This document shows positions 1 through 9,135 of a stretch of DNA of 64,000 bases, one piece after another (the stretch's first letter is position 1; the number at the start of each line of letters is the position of its first letter). Location of the stretch: the NCBI RefSeq assembly GCF_024355225.1, contig NZ_VCNH01000003.1, positions 1-64,000 on the forward strand. The letters are read 5' to 3'. The notes beneath the pieces were generated by a model. It was given only the letters and a program-made list of their open reading frames with translations, ran no database searches and was not told where the DNA came from. This DNA comes from Roseovarius sp. M141 (lineage in GTDB: Bacteria; Pseudomonadota; Alphaproteobacteria; Rhodobacterales; Rhodobacteraceae). A program made the translations under genes and the position numbers.

Positions 1-1
1 G

Positions 2-283
2 GTGCTCTCGGACCTCGGTCCGAAAATTGACGAAGAGCAACTGGCTCACCTATCCCGAACCGTAGAGCGGCCAGTGGTGCAGCGGCTGGGATACTTGCTG
101 GACTGGCTTGGTCATGGCGCCAAGGCAGAAGCAATGCATCATGTATTGTTGGCTCGCAGCCAGAGCAACTGGACTGAGCTTGATCGTGCAGAAGCACGAG
201 ACCCAGACTTCGCGTTCGATCCAATCGACCGCAATCCTCGTTGGCGTGTCATCATTCGCCGCAATCCGGAGGTCGATGAATGA
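2..283 (+). CDS. abiEi: AbiEi-type antitoxin, C-terminal part (5' end outside window)
   Basis: About 93 C-terminal residues of a type IV AbiEi-family antitoxin; the frame is open to the window edge, so the start is probably upstream. The segment [13 protein letters not shown] and the end, rich in Arg and aromatic residues (PRWRVIIRR), resemble the C-terminal domain of AbiEi proteins, which repress the operon and neutralise the AbiEii nucleotidyltransferase. The stop codon overlaps the start of the next ORF (ATGA at 280-283), the usual coupling of abiEi to abiEii. Because the toxin gene downstream is cut short, this antitoxin has probably lost its partner. Recognition is from memory of the family only. 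Confidence 0.6.
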   Translation: MLSDLGPKIDEEQLAHLSRTVERPVVQRLGYLLDWLGHGAKAEAMHHVLLARSQSNWTELDRAEARDPDFAFDPIDRNPRWRVIIRRNPEVDE

Positions 284-3200
284 TCCCGTCGCAGAACATA
301 GTCGCGTGGGGAGCAATTGCACCATGGGCCGAGCAACGTCAGATCGAACAGGATCTGATCATCAGTCGTGCGCTTGTCGACATCTTCTCCGATGAGATGC
401 TTCGAAAGGAGTTGCGCTTTCGCGGGGGAACAGCTCTCAACAAGCTGCACTTCCCGAAGCCGCTTCGCTATTCCGAGGACATCGATCTAGTCCGTACAAC
501 CAACGGCCCCATCAGCGAGCGGCTTGGCGCTCCCTACCCAATGGTGGCTGTTCAACTATTCGATGCGCTCTTGCTCCCACCGAGCGAAGAGGGCGACGAC
601 ACTGTGTCAACGCCAAAACCTTTGAATGACGAGCAAAGACGTGCGGCGGAACACAGCGGAAAGGCTTTACTTCTGAAGGCCGGACCGGGAACCGGCAAGA
701 CGCAAACGCTTGTCGGCCGGCTGTCGGCTCTGAAGAATCGGAGCGTTGACCCGGAAGGCATCCTGCTTCTAACCTTCTCAAACAAGGCGGCCGGCGAAAT
801 GACGGATCGCGCCATGGTGGCCTGGCCCGAAGCTGCCGGGTCCGCTTGGATCGGAACGTTTCACTCCTTCGGACTTGATATCCTGCGCCGGTTCCACGAT
901 CGCGCAGGTTTGCCATCTGACCCGCGGTTGATCGACGCCACCGAAGCCATTGCGCTTTTGGAAGACGAGTTTCCGCGGTTGAGACTGACACATTTCAACG
1001 ACCTCTTTGATCCGACCGACAATTTGCGGTCCATTCTCTCGGCCATCTCACGCGCAAAAGACGAAGTCGTCGATCATCACCAGTATCGTGCGCTCTCACA
1101 GAAAATGGCCGACATAGCACAAACCGAAGAAGATCGGACTGCAGCAGAGAAATGTCTCGAGATCGCTTCGGTTTACGACCTATATGAGCGACTAAAGGCT
1201 GATCTCGGTGCAGTCGATTTCGGTGATCTCGTCGCTCGCCCAACGGCGCTGGTCGAGTCGGACGAGGCTGTACGGGCGCAGCTGCGGGACCGATATGAGC
1301 ATATTCTCGTAGATGAGTATCAGGACGTAAATCGCGCGAGCGTACGACTTTTGCGTGCGCTGAAGCCGGACGGCGAAAACCTATGGGTCGTGGGTGATGC
1401 GAAGCAATCCATCTATCGTTTCCGTGGCGCATCCTCCTACAATATTGATCGGTTCGAGACTGATGATTTTCCAGGTGGGACATCGCTGCAACTCGGTACG
1501 AACTACCGCTCATGCCAGGAAATCTGCGATACATTCAGCGAGTTTGCGAAAACGCGCATGGAAGCGCCGGACTTCGAGGCAAATGCATTCAAGGGCACAA
1601 ACGGCGTGGCGCCGTCGTTCGTTTCAGTCGAGTCGAAAGATCATGAAATCGACGAGGTCACCGCACGCATAACCGCCGCCCTTACCAACTCGATCTCTTG
1701 TCGAGATCAGGCAGTCATCTGCAAGGGAAACGCACGGTTGGCAGAAATCGCTTCGGGTCTGGAGGCACGTGGAATACCGGTTCTGTTCCTCGGCCCTTTG
1801 TTCGACCGGCCAGAAATCAAGGAAGCATTGTCGCTGCTGTCGCTCGTGATTGATCCGCGAGCGATGGGATTGACATGCATCGCCTCGATGCCGCCGTTTC
1901 GGATGCCTATCGAGGACGTCGCCGAAGCCGTTGAGACGATCCGGTGTGCTGACAAGCCTCTCCCACTCGATTGGCGGACTGTTCTCGGAGCGACTCCGGG
2001 ATTGTCGGAAGAGGGCCGACATTCGCTCAAAGCGCTAACAGACGCCTTCGAAGGGATCGAACCAACGTCCACGGCCTGGCAGGTGGTCACGAAGATCTAC
2101 CTGGACCGAACCCGCCTGGCAGCCGATATCGCGACCGAGGCTCGGAGCGGCAACGCCAACCCCGCGCTTGCCCTCTGGCAATTCCAGAATTTTCTGCGGT
2201 CGGCTCTGCCTGAAAGATCGGGCTACCCGATACGGGACCTTCTGGAGCACATCCGGCGGCTTGTGATCCTCTCGGACGAGCGCGATCTGCGCGATCTTCC
2301 AAGTGCCGCTCAGAGCTTGGATGCCGTCCGCCTGATGACGATCCACGGGAGTAAGGGCCTCGAGTTCAAGGTGCTTCACCTGCCGTCTTTGACGAGCAGT
2401 TCAATCCCCCGATCAGCCAATCAGAGCCGTGGCCTCGCACCGCCGGACGGGATGATCGAGGGTGCGCCATTCATTGGCAGCGAGGCTATCAAGGCTGGGC
2501 ATGACGAGGAACAGCGTTGCCTGTTCTTTGTGGCATTGTCCCGAGCGGAAGAGCACCTAACGCTCTATGCACCAAACAAGCAGTCCAATGGTCGGCGGCA
2601 GAGCAAATCCAGCTTCATCGACGACATTTCTGGCAAGCTCTGTGAAGCATCGCCGATGTCCGCTCCAGCTGACGTTTTGGCCGCCGACGAATACTTCAAG
2701 TTGGAAGTCGACGGGATTGCCCGAGTGTCGCCCTCTCAACTTGCCACCTACGACAAATGCCCCCGTCGCTTCTTTTTCGCACATGTGTTGCAAGTCGGTG
2801 GTCGTCGCATGGAGTCCGCCCCCATGCGCATGCACAATGCCGTTCAGGCCGTTGTCGATGAGCTAACGAGACGCCTCGGTGATGTGACGGACCAGCGAGA
2901 GTTGCAGGCGATCATGGACACCGCGTGGACTGCCCATGGACCGATTGAACACGGCTACGCCTCGGAGTATCGTCAAATCTCCGGCGAGTTGCTGCAGTTT
3001 TTCCTCCGGCTGCGGCAGGGCGAGACCCGGCGCGTGCCGCAATCCCTTTCACTCCGGTTCGGCGATGCGGAAGTCGTGGTGACAGCTCACGAGGAGATCG
3101 ACACGGGAAACACCACGGTGTTCCGACGCATTCGCACGGGGCGCAAGACAAGCACCGCGGTGACCGCGCTTGATGCGGCTGCGTTTCAAATCGCCGCCGA

Positions 3201-3447
3201 TGGCCGCGGCAAAGCCGAATTCGTCTATTTGACCGGTGGATCGCAAGATCGGTTGTCGATGAAGAGTACGCAACTCGGGAACAAGAAGGCAAAAATCGCA
3301 GACGCTGCGATTGCCATCATCGAGGGCCGATTTCCACCCAACCGCAACGACCGATGTGCGCGATGCCCCTACTTTTTCATCTGCAATCCGCCACCATCCG
3401 GCACCCTCAGAAAAAAAATCGGATCAGGCTTACCGGATTCTTCCTGA
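280..3447 (+). CDS. Chimeric ORF: AbiEii N-terminus joined to UvrD-type helicase with C-terminal nuclease
   Basis: One 1055-residue open frame with two unrelated parts. Residues 1 to about 77 are the start of an AbiEii nucleotidyltransferase toxin: [10 protein letters not shown] followed by RYSEDIDLV, the family's metal-binding signature. The rest of that roughly 300-residue toxin is missing. From about residue 80 ([20 protein letters not shown]) the ORF is a superfamily 1 helicase with Walker A GPGTGKT (about 136), VDEYQDV (about 344), [28 protein letters not shown] (about 687) and VALSRAEEH (about 752). The end looks like a Cas4/AddB-type nuclease: CPRRFFF near 827 and [10 protein letters not shown] near 1027-1036 could hold an iron-sulphur cluster. 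Helicases of this type can carry an ImmA/IrrE peptidase in front; here that front would be lost. The native start may be lost, or an internal ATG at 541 may be used. Confidence 0.75.
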   Translation: MIPSQNIVAWGAIAPWAEQRQIEQDLIISRALVDIFSDEMLRKELRFRGGTALNKLHFPKPLRYSEDIDLVRTTNGPISERLGAPYPMVAVQLFDALLLPPSEEGDDTVSTPKPLNDEQRRAAEHSGKALLLKAGPGTGKTQTLVGRLSALKNRSVDPEGILLLTFSNKAAGEMTDRAMVAWPEAAGSAWIGTFHSFGLDILRRFHDRAGLPSDPRLIDATEAIALLEDEFPRLRLTHFNDLFDPTDNLRSILSAISRAKDEVVDHHQYRALSQKMADIAQTEEDRTAAEKCLEIASVYDLYERLKADLGAVDFGDLVARPTALVESDEAVRAQLRDRYEHILVDEYQDVNRASVRLLRALKPDGENLWVVGDAKQSIYRFRGASSYNIDRFETDDFPGGTSLQLGTNYRSCQEICDTFSEFAKTRMEAPDFEANAFKGTNGVAPSFVSVESKDHEIDEVTARITAALTNSISCRDQAVICKGNARLAEIASGLEARGIPVLFLGPLFDRPEIKEALSLLSLVIDPRAMGLTCIASMPPFRMPIEDVAEAVETIRCADKPLPLDWRTVLGATPGLSEEGRHSLKALTDAFEGIEPTSTAWQVVTKIYLDRTRLAADIATEARSGNANPALALWQFQNFLRSALPERSGYPIRDLLEHIRRLVILSDERDLRDLPSAAQSLDAVRLMTIHGSKGLEFKVLHLPSLTSSSIPRSANQSRGLAPPDGMIEGAPFIGSEAIKAGHDEEQRCLFFVALSRAEEHLTLYAPNKQSNGRRQSKSSFIDDISGKLCEASPMSAPADVLAADEYFKLEVDGIARVSPSQLATYDKCPRRFFFAHVLQVGGRRMESAPMRMHNAVQAVVDELTRRLGDVTDQRELQAIMDTAWTAHGPIEHGYASEYRQISGELLQFFLRLRQGETRRVPQSLSLRFGDAEVVVTAHEEIDTGNTTVFRRIRTGRKTSTAVTALDAAAFQIAADGRGKAEFVYLTGGSQDRLSMKSTQLGNKKAKIADAAIAIIEGRFPPNRNDRCARCPYFFICNPPPSGTLRKKIGSGLPDSS

Positions 3448-3516
3448 CGCCGCGATTGTCCTTGTGAAGGCGCAGACATGGTGTCTGTGGCCTCAAAGTG
3501 TACAAGGACTAAAACT

Positions 3517-4278
3517 ATGAAATCGCAAGGAAACACTCCTCGCTTCCCTGTTCTCATCGCCGATGAGGACCTCAACTTCAGAAAGCACGTCTTCGACGAT
3601 CCCAAAGTCTTGGGGCGCCAGCTTATCGAGGCTGCAGGTGGTCACCCCGTCGACGAGCATGCGGCCATCGCGATCCTACCCAATGGCGACTTCGAAGACA
3701 TCCGGCTCGACGAAAGCTACGACCTACGTGGCCGTGGTGTGGAAAAGGTGCTCGTCGCCCGTTCCGATCGTAGCTTCAAGTTCAAGATCGACGACGCCGA
3801 TCTCGAATGGCCTCGGGCGTGCATCAGCGGCTTCGTGCTGCGCAAGTTGGCCAAGTTACCGCCGAACTACAACCTCTGGCAGGAAATCCCTGGGCAGCAC
3901 GACAAGAAGATCACGGATACGGATGTGATCAACCTGGCGGATGCCGGAGTTGAGCGGTTCGTTTCGCTGATCGACCAGACGACGGAGGGGGATGCCCTTC
4001 CGTCGAAAGATCAGATCTATCTTTCTGGTCACGGCTACAAGTTCGAGGTGGTTTCAGAGGGTGGCAACACAGGGATCATCCTGAAGAACCACGCGCTGCC
4101 GGACGGAAAATTCAACCACACGGCGGCAGATGTTCTGATTCTGCTGCCCAGGGGATACCCAGACTGTCCGCCTGACATGTTCTACGTCGCGCCAAAGCTG
4201 ACTTTGGCAGGCACCGGACAAGTGCCAAAGGCTTGTACCGTTGACCTCCGCTTCGGTGGTCGCGTATGGCAGCGGTGA
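3517..4278 (+). CDS. Multi-ubiquitin-like protein with E2-like domain, C-terminally truncated
   Basis: 253 residues. Two ubiquitin-like (multiubiquitin) repeats occupy about residues 8-80 and 82-150; the second carries the typical pattern LPPNYNLWQEIPG followed by DAGVERFVS. A prokaryotic E2-like domain follows (about 160-253), recognised by LLPRGYPDCPPDMFYVAP and a terminal WQR. In relatives this continues as WQRWSRH plus a C-terminal helix; here the frame meets TGA straight after WQR. Such proteins belong to bacterial ubiquitin-like conjugation operons and serve as both modifier and carrier. ATG 3517 is chosen because AAGGA lies 10 bases upstream; a GTG at 3478 is possible. The E2 tail and most of the E1 gene have been deleted, so the pathway is probably dead. 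Confidence 0.75.
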   Translation: MKSQGNTPRFPVLIADEDLNFRKHVFDDPKVLGRQLIEAAGGHPVDEHAAIAILPNGDFEDIRLDESYDLRGRGVEKVLVARSDRSFKFKIDDADLEWPRACISGFVLRKLAKLPPNYNLWQEIPGQHDKKITDTDVINLADAGVERFVSLIDQTTEGDALPSKDQIYLSGHGYKFEVVSEGGNTGIILKNHALPDGKFNHTAADVLILLPRGYPDCPPDMFYVAPKLTLAGTGQVPKACTVDLRFGGRVWQR

Positions 4279-4780
4279 CCACGCCGGACGGTTGTTTCTC
4301 AATCGCTTCACGCGGTTCTACGGCATCCCCGTTATCGATGTGGGGCTTGCGATGCAGCGGCGCACCGACACAGCCTATGATCTCTTCGCCCGTGTTTCGA
4401 CACTCGTGCCTGGGCATCCTTGCCTACTTTGCGGCGGCTACGTCGATCCGCCGCGGGCACGTGAAGAAGTTATTAGGCGCGACGACCCTGACGCTTATGA
4501 GCGACTGAAAGAAGAAGCCTATGTTTTGGGCGAAGGCGATCCATCTCCGGCAGTGGTCACCTTTACGACCGAAGCGGCGGCGATGGCGGTCAATGAGTGG
4601 CTGGCCGGCGTGACTGGCCTCGCTGGAGCGGCCGGTATGGTGCCTACGCGCATGCGGCGCTTTCACGCCAGAGACGAGCGTAGGCCCCTTGTTGAAGTCC
4701 GATCCGACTGCCCATGCTGCGACGCGGCGCAGACGCTTGGTCGGGGCGATGTGCAACCCTTTCTGGACATGGTGACCTGA
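4263..4780 (+). pseudogene. C-terminal remnant of ThiF/E1-like adenylyltransferase
   Basis: The frame opening inside the E2 gene continues as SGDHAGRLFLNRF, then YGIPVIDVG and HPCLLCGGYVD. This is the back half of a ThiF/E1 ubiquitin-activating fold: a conserved Asp-x-x-x-Arg...Asn segment, the strand leading to IDVG, and the CLLCGG cysteine region. The nucleotide-binding front half, with its glycine-rich loop, is absent. The join with the E2-like protein falls at about 4262-4280 and is out of frame, so no intact fusion is made. The ATG at 4241 lies within the E2 coding sequence and is unlikely to be a real start. The DUF6527 gene begins two bases after this stop. Confidence 0.7.
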
Positions 4781-4781
4781 C

Positions 4782-5174
4782 ATGAAACAAGCCATCTCAC
4801 GTCTTTTTCGGAGAATGGGTTTATTGCCATTTGACTTCCTGACGACCCGGGCACCGTCCTTGCAAGACCGAACGGCGCTTCTACCGGAAACGCTTGCCGT
4901 CGTGGAAAGTGGCAACGTAAAGAAATGGGCATGCCTCAGATGTCCCGGCGGCTGCGGAGAAGTCATCACACTATCATTGAACCCCAATCAGCGGCCACGT
5001 TGGGGTATCTCTGAAGATTTTTGGTCGCGGCCAACGGTGCATCCCTCTGTCCATCAAAAGAATGAGTGCGGATGCCATTTCTGGATCAAAAAAGGACAGG
5101 TGAATTGGTGTCGCGGCGGTCGCCCGAAAAGACCGGCCAAGGATCCAGTTCGCGATAAGCGGACACCGACTTGA
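4782..5174 (+). CDS. DUF6527 family protein
   Basis: 130 residues. The centre has the pattern CPGGCGEVITLSL, then PRWGI, HPSVHQ and CGCHFWIKKGQVNWC. I recognise this as the DUF6527 signature: a small Cys/His-rich, probably zinc-binding fold ending in a FWI...G.V.W motif. DUF6527 genes are repeatedly found beside multi-ubiquitin, E2 and ThiF genes, and this one keeps that place, starting two bases after the E1 remnant. Its biochemical role is unknown to me. The reading frame is intact, unlike those of its two upstream neighbours. Confidence 0.7.
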   Translation: MKQAISRLFRRMGLLPFDFLTTRAPSLQDRTALLPETLAVVESGNVKKWACLRCPGGCGEVITLSLNPNQRPRWGISEDFWSRPTVHPSVHQKNECGCHFWIKKGQVNWCRGGRPKRPAKDPVRDKRTPT

Positions 5175-5184
5175 GGATAGTGCC

Positions 5185-5886
5185 ATGCGATTCGCAGTAA
5201 ATGAATATCAGCGTGTCGAAGCGACACCGGGCGCAAAGGGCCGATGCCCCGGTTGTGGCGCAGAAGTGATCGCCAGGTGTGGAACCCGGAAGGTCTGGCA
5301 CTGGGCCCATATGGGCCGCCGTCACTGTGATCATTGGTGGGAGAACGAGACGCAGTGGCACCGGGATTGGAAGAACCACTTCCCGACAGACTGGCAGGAA
5401 GTGGCTGCGAGGGACGATCAGGGCGAACTACACATTGCGGACGTCAAAACACCCAAGGGTTTGGTCGTCGAATTCCAACACTCATACCTAAGGCCAGAGG
5501 AAGCAAAGAAGCGGACTGAATTTCATCAACCGATGTTCTGGGTCGTCGATGGAACGCGGCGCCAGACCGATCGAAAGCAGTTTCAGTCGGCCATCAAAGA
5601 TGGTGTAAAGCATCCAACCAAAGACGGGGTCGTGCACCAGCTCTGGATCTTCGATTCGCGATTGCTGAAAGAATGGGTTCATGTCGGCGTCATTGTCGCC
5701 TTCGACTTCGGAGAGGACGTTGTTTGGCTTCTCAGGCGTATCAAAGGTGATTGGATCTATGGCTTTGAATACCCGAAGACAAAGCTAGTCCAACACATAT
5801 CGGAAAACTCCGCGATTCCCGATGTGTTGTTCGGCGAGCCCACCCGGCAAAAAGTGCGCTTTCGCCGCCGCCGCGCGAGGTTTTGA
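5185..5886 (+). CDS. CoiA-like competence/nuclease family protein
   Basis: 233 residues. The N-terminus has a zinc-finger-like CPGCG and HWAHM. Then come WWENETQWHRDWKNHFP, HIADVKTPKG and VVEFQHS, the E...D...ExQ-type core typical of CoiA-family restriction-endonuclease-like nucleases. CoiA proteins act on incoming DNA in natural transformation, but relatives also occur in defence islands. It starts 11 bases after DUF6527 on the same strand, so it is probably in the same transcript; whether it belonged to the ubiquitin-like system is inference. It ends in basic residues (RRRRARF). The gene looks intact and converges with scpB, 36 bases away. Confidence 0.7.
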   Translation: MRFAVNEYQRVEATPGAKGRCPGCGAEVIARCGTRKVWHWAHMGRRHCDHWWENETQWHRDWKNHFPTDWQEVAARDDQGELHIADVKTPKGLVVEFQHSYLRPEEAKKRTEFHQPMFWVVDGTRRQTDRKQFQSAIKDGVKHPTKDGVVHQLWIFDSRLLKEWVHVGVIVAFDFGEDVVWLLRRIKGDWIYGFEYPKTKLVQHISENSAIPDVLFGEPTRQKVRFRRRRARF

Positions 5887-5922
5887 TTTGTGCTTCTTAA
5901 CAGTCTCTCTCGGAACGGAGCA

Positions 5923-6543
5923 CTAGGCCTCGGCACTCGCGTTCGCGTCAAAGTCGAGCTCCAGCTCCGGCAAATCCCGCAGGCTCTGCAGATCGAAGGT
6001 CACCAGGAACGTCTCGGTCGTCACGAAGGTATGCGGCGCCCCAGGCCGCGGAGACCTGGGCCCGCTTGCGATCAGGTCTTTGTACCGCAGCCTAGACAAC
6101 AGATCGCGGCTGACCTCCTTGCCGAAGATGTCCGCCAGCCCGGCTCGGTCGATCGGCTGATGATAGGCGATGGCGCAAAGCACGCCCATCTCCATCTCAG
6201 TGAAGGCAAGCGACTGGTCACCGAGATCGGCCGCGGCCTTGATCGCGTCGGCGAACTGCGGTCGCGTCCGGAACATCCAGCCGCCAGCCACCTGCGCCAG
6301 CTCGTAGGGCCGCCCGGTGAGCTCGGCCTGGATGTCCTCGATCAGGATCTCGACCGAGGCCCCCTGCCCCACCACCCGCGCCAGATCTTCACGGCCGACC
6401 GGTGAGGCGCTGGCGAAGAGCACCGCCTCGATCCGTCCCATCCATTCGCGCCAGCGCAGCTCCTGCGGCAGTTCGTCAAGGTTCCGGTCAAAGACGGCGC
6501 CGCCCTCCTCCGCCGGTTTCCGCTTCCGGGTCGCGGTCGTCAT
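5923..6543 (-). CDS. scpB: ScpB-like segregation/condensation protein
   Basis: 206 residues from ATG at 6543; a longer frame to 6771 lies inside the next gene. The protein has the paired winged-helix pattern of ScpB: WMGRIEAVLFASASPV, LARVVG, a strand YELAQVAGGWMFRT, then LAFTEMEMGVLCAIAYHQPIDRAGLADIFG and RLRYKDLI. ScpB works with ScpA and SMC in chromosome condensation, but no scpA or smc is visible here. This plasmid copy overlaps the DUF1403 gene by 4 bases, so the two are translated together. In rhodobacterial replicons such copies sit with DUF1403 and a recombinase, which suggests a role in replicon upkeep (inference). Confidence 0.75.
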   Translation of the reverse strand: MTTATRKRKPAEEGGAVFDRNLDELPQELRWREWMGRIEAVLFASASPVGREDLARVVGQGASVEILIEDIQAELTGRPYELAQVAGGWMFRTRPQFADAIKAAADLGDQSLAFTEMEMGVLCAIAYHQPIDRAGLADIFGKEVSRDLLSRLRYKDLIASGPRSPRPGAPHTFVTTETFLVTFDLQSLRDLPELELDFDANASAEA

Positions 6544-7493
6544 GGCGCGATCCCGTAGAGCCGGAAGGTGGACCGACCGGTCAGCTCCCGTGCCACACCC
6601 AGCTCGACCAGCCGGTCGCAGAACCGCCGCGCGGCACGGTCCGTCATCGGAATGTTGGTACCCCGGATACGCGGCGACAGCATCGACGCCGGCGCCACGG
6701 CATCCTCGGTCAGGAATAGATCGACGGCGGCATCCGATCCTCTTGCCCGCAGCTTTGGTGCAATGGCGCAAAGCGCATCGGCGCGACGAGCAAGCTCTCG
6801 CGCCAATCGGATAGTCTCCTCAGTGCTTTCCAGAATCCGGGCCTGAACCGCCAGCTCTGCCCTCTGCCCGCGCGCGGTCAGCTCTCGCAGCACCGCCTTT
6901 GTCAGCCTCAACGCCGAAAGCGGCAGCACGGTCTTCCAGTTCAGGGCCCGGGCCAGGACGACATCAGACAGCAGGCAGGCGACCCGCTCCGCCCGGACGT
7001 CCACGTCGAGCACGGCGCGTAGGACCGCCAGGCCGCCAGCCAGCGGCCCATGGGTCCGTGCACGTTCTTGTCCGGCGTCCAGCCAGCCAGCCACATCCTC
7101 CCCGCGGTCGGGCCCGATCAGGTCTGCGATCTCGCCGGGTCCTTTCAGCCGAAGCCGCACCGCCTCGCGCCAAAACGCCAGCAGATCGCCATCCGGGCCC
7201 CGCGCCTCGCCTGGCGGCGTCAGATGGTAGTCATCGCGGATATCCGCCTCCCGCGCCAACCGCCCTTCCAGTTTCGAGGTCGCCACAGCGGCACTCAGCG
7301 CCAGTCGGTTGGCGAGCAGTTTCAGCGGCACGCCATACCTAGGATCGCTGATCAGTTGATCGAGCACTGTCAGCGCCGCCCCTGACCGAAAGGCCACAGT
7401 TTCAAGGGTTTCCGCACGCCCGGAGGTGACCCATGCGGGCAGCTTCGGTAGGGTGGTCAGGTCGTCGGAGATCGTGGCGGGCTGGTATGTCAT
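6540..7493 (-). CDS. DUF1403 family protein
   Basis: 317 residues, mostly predicted helix and rich in Ala, Leu and Arg. Conserved-looking stretches are FRSGAALTVLDQL, KLLANRLALSAAVATSKLEGR and LNWKTVLPL. I recognise the family as DUF1403, common in plasmids of Rhodobacterales and Rhizobiales next to a tyrosine recombinase and ScpB, exactly as here. The function is unknown to me. It shares an ATGA overlap with scpB and diverges from the recombinase gene across an upstream region that holds a clear promoter for the latter. Confidence 0.7.
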   Translation of the reverse strand: MTYQPATISDDLTTLPKLPAWVTSGRAETLETVAFRSGAALTVLDQLISDPRYGVPLKLLANRLALSAAVATSKLEGRLAREADIRDDYHLTPPGEARGPDGDLLAFWREAVRLRLKGPGEIADLIGPDRGEDVAGWLDAGQERARTHGPLAGGLAVLRAVLDVDVRAERVACLLSDVVLARALNWKTVLPLSALRLTKAVLRELTARGQRAELAVQARILESTEETIRLARELARRADALCAIAPKLRARGSDAAVDLFLTEDAVAPASMLSPRIRGTNIPMTDRAARRFCDRLVELGVARELTGRSTFRLYGIAP

Positions 7494-7582
7494 GTCACAA
7501 CACTAGTCTCTCGCGGCGCTTTCGTCCACAATATGATGAGGAAACCGCCCCACCCTGCTGGTCTCTGCCATGTCCAATAATC

Positions 7583-7611
7583 TTGCCTTATCGGACGTAA
7601 AAAGATATGCT
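7583..7611 (+). promoter_or_regulatory. Sigma-70-like promoter of the tyrosine recombinase gene
   Basis: TTGCCT, 17-base spacer, TATGCT. The predicted start near 7618 lies inside the longest possible ORF (from 7570) but upstream of ATG 7651, which argues for the shorter protein. Confidence 0.5.
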
Positions 7612-7624
7612 GCGAAGCAGGCAC

Positions 7625-7640
7625 AAAATTCGGGAATTTT
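7625..7640. repeat. Perfect 7-bp inverted repeat in the recombinase leader
   Basis: AAAATTC-GG-GAATTTT lies between the predicted transcription start and the ribosome binding site (GGGGAAAAG) of the recombinase gene. It could be an operator, an RNA hairpin limiting translation, or part of a recombination site. No second copy was noticed. Confidence 0.4.
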
Positions 7641-7650
7641 CGGGGAAAAG

Positions 7651-8748
7651 ATGGCCGCAGACGACGAGAAATCGAGATCATCGCACTCTGCTGCGCCTGA
7701 TGATGGTCAGGACGACGAGAGAGATCAAGACAAAAGCGAATCCATCGCCCTGCCTTCGCATGTCGCAGGATCCGGCACGCTGGATCGACTGGTCGACACC
7801 GCCCGCGACTATGCGCGTGCTGCTGCGTCGGAGAACACGCTGAAGGCCTATTCAAAAGACTGGAAACATTTTGCGCGCTGGTGCCGGCTGAAGGGCACCG
7901 AGCCCCTGCCCCCCTCGACCGAGATGATCGGACTCTACCTCGCGGATCTGGCGTCCGGTTCGGGCCCCTCCCCTGCCCTCTCCGTGTCGACGATCGAACG
8001 CCGCTTGTCCGGCCTGTCCTGGAACTACGCGCAGCGCGGCTTCACCTTCGATCGCAAGGATCGGCACATCGCCACTGTGTTGGCTGGGATCAAACGCAAG
8101 CACGCGCGCCCGCCGGTCCAGAAGGAAGCGATCCTGCGCGAAGACATCCTCGCCATGGTGGCCACCCTGCCCTACGACCTGCGCGGGCTACGGGACCGGG
8201 CGATCCTGCTGCTCGGCTATGCCGGTGGCTTGCGCCGCTCGGAAATCGTCAGCCTGGATGTTGGCAAGGACGACACGCCTGACAGCGGTGGTTGGATCGA
8301 TATCCTTGACCAGGGGGCCCTGCTGACGCTGAACGCCAAGACCGGCTGGCGCGAGGCCGAGATCGGCCGGGGATCCAGTGACCAGACCTGCCCGGTTCAT
8401 GCGCTCGAGCAATGGCTTCACTTCGCCAGGATCGATTTCGGGCCAGTGTTTACGCGCACCTCGCGGAATGGCAACAAGGCGCTTGAGGACCGCCTCAGCG
8501 ACAAACATGTCGCGCGGCTGATCAAGCGATGCGTGCTGGAGGCCGGCATCCGGTCTGAGCTACCGGAGAAGGACCGGCTCGCGCTGTTTTCTGGCCACAG
8601 CTTGCGCGCAGGTCTCGCCAGCAGCGCCGAGGTCGATGAGCGCTACGTCCAGAAACACCTCGGCCACGCCTCCGCTGAGATGACCCGCCGCTACCAACGC
8701 CGCAGGGATCGGTTCCGTGTGAATCTGACCAAGGCAGCCGGGCTTTGA
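7651..8748 (+). CDS. Tyrosine recombinase / site-specific integrase
   Basis: 365 residues from ATG 7651 (GGGGAAAAG upstream); a start at 7570 would precede the promoter and is less likely. The N-terminal SAM-like core-binding domain contains ENTLKAYSKDWKHFARWC. The C-terminal catalytic domain has all the key residues: Arg in GGLRRSEIV, Lys in LNAKTGW, HSLRAG, HLGHAS and the nucleophile Tyr in TRRYQRR. Enzymes of this group cut and rejoin DNA at specific sites, for integration or for resolving plasmid dimers. With scpB and DUF1403 divergently next to it and repABC nearby, dimer resolution is the more likely job here. No att site was identified. Confidence 0.85.
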   Translation: MAADDEKSRSSHSAAPDDGQDDERDQDKSESIALPSHVAGSGTLDRLVDTARDYARAAASENTLKAYSKDWKHFARWCRLKGTEPLPPSTEMIGLYLADLASGSGPSPALSVSTIERRLSGLSWNYAQRGFTFDRKDRHIATVLAGIKRKHARPPVQKEAILREDILAMVATLPYDLRGLRDRAILLLGYAGGLRRSEIVSLDVGKDDTPDSGGWIDILDQGALLTLNAKTGWREAEIGRGSSDQTCPVHALEQWLHFARIDFGPVFTRTSRNGNKALEDRLSDKHVARLIKRCVLEAGIRSELPEKDRLALFSGHSLRAGLASSAEVDERYVQKHLGHASAEMTRRYQRRRDRFRVNLTKAAGL

Positions 8749-8752
8749 TCGG

Positions 8753-9124
8753 TCAACGCCGTGCTGCGCTGATCTTTGACTTCACGGGTTTTCCCCGTGT
8801 CATCGGGATCTCGGCAACAGTGCCATCGGGCATCTCAGCGACAAGCCGCAACCGCCCACCCATGCCTTCGACATAGCGCTCCAGCGTCCCAAGTTTCGCG
8901 CCGGTCAGCTCCGCGTTCTCGAACCTTGATACCTCGCCCTGCGCCAAGCCTGTGCGCTCCGCCAGGTCCTTCTGGGTGATGGACAGCGCCTTGCGAATTT
9001 CGGAGAGATGCAGTTCCGATGCCATCTCTTTTGCAAGAGCCTCGATCCGAGCCCGTTTTGCCGCCGGAAGACCCCGAATGCGGTCACCGGCGTTCACAAA
9101 GGATGCTTTGGTCAACTTTGCCAT
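8753..9124 (-). CDS. HigA-like XRE-family antitoxin
   Basis: 123 residues from ATG 9124, which follows AAGGAGAG at good spacing. The middle is a helix-turn-helix: IRKALSITQKDLAERTGLAQGEVSRFENAE. A short C-terminal tail follows. The gene starts 11 bases after the upstream toxin gene ends. Toxin-first order with an XRE antitoxin is typical of HigBA modules, where the antitoxin binds both toxin and promoter. It probably helps hold the plasmid in the population. Confidence 0.8.
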   Translation of the reverse strand: MAKLTKASFVNAGDRIRGLPAAKRARIEALAKEMASELHLSEIRKALSITQKDLAERTGLAQGEVSRFENAELTGAKLGTLERYVEGMGGRLRLVAEMPDGTVAEIPMTRGKPVKSKISAARR

Positions 9125-9135
9125 GGTTTCTCTCC

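Noticed and set aside
7570..7650. Upstream ATG start for the tyrosine recombinase
   Set aside because: A clear promoter lies downstream of it and ATG 7651 has the better ribosome binding site.
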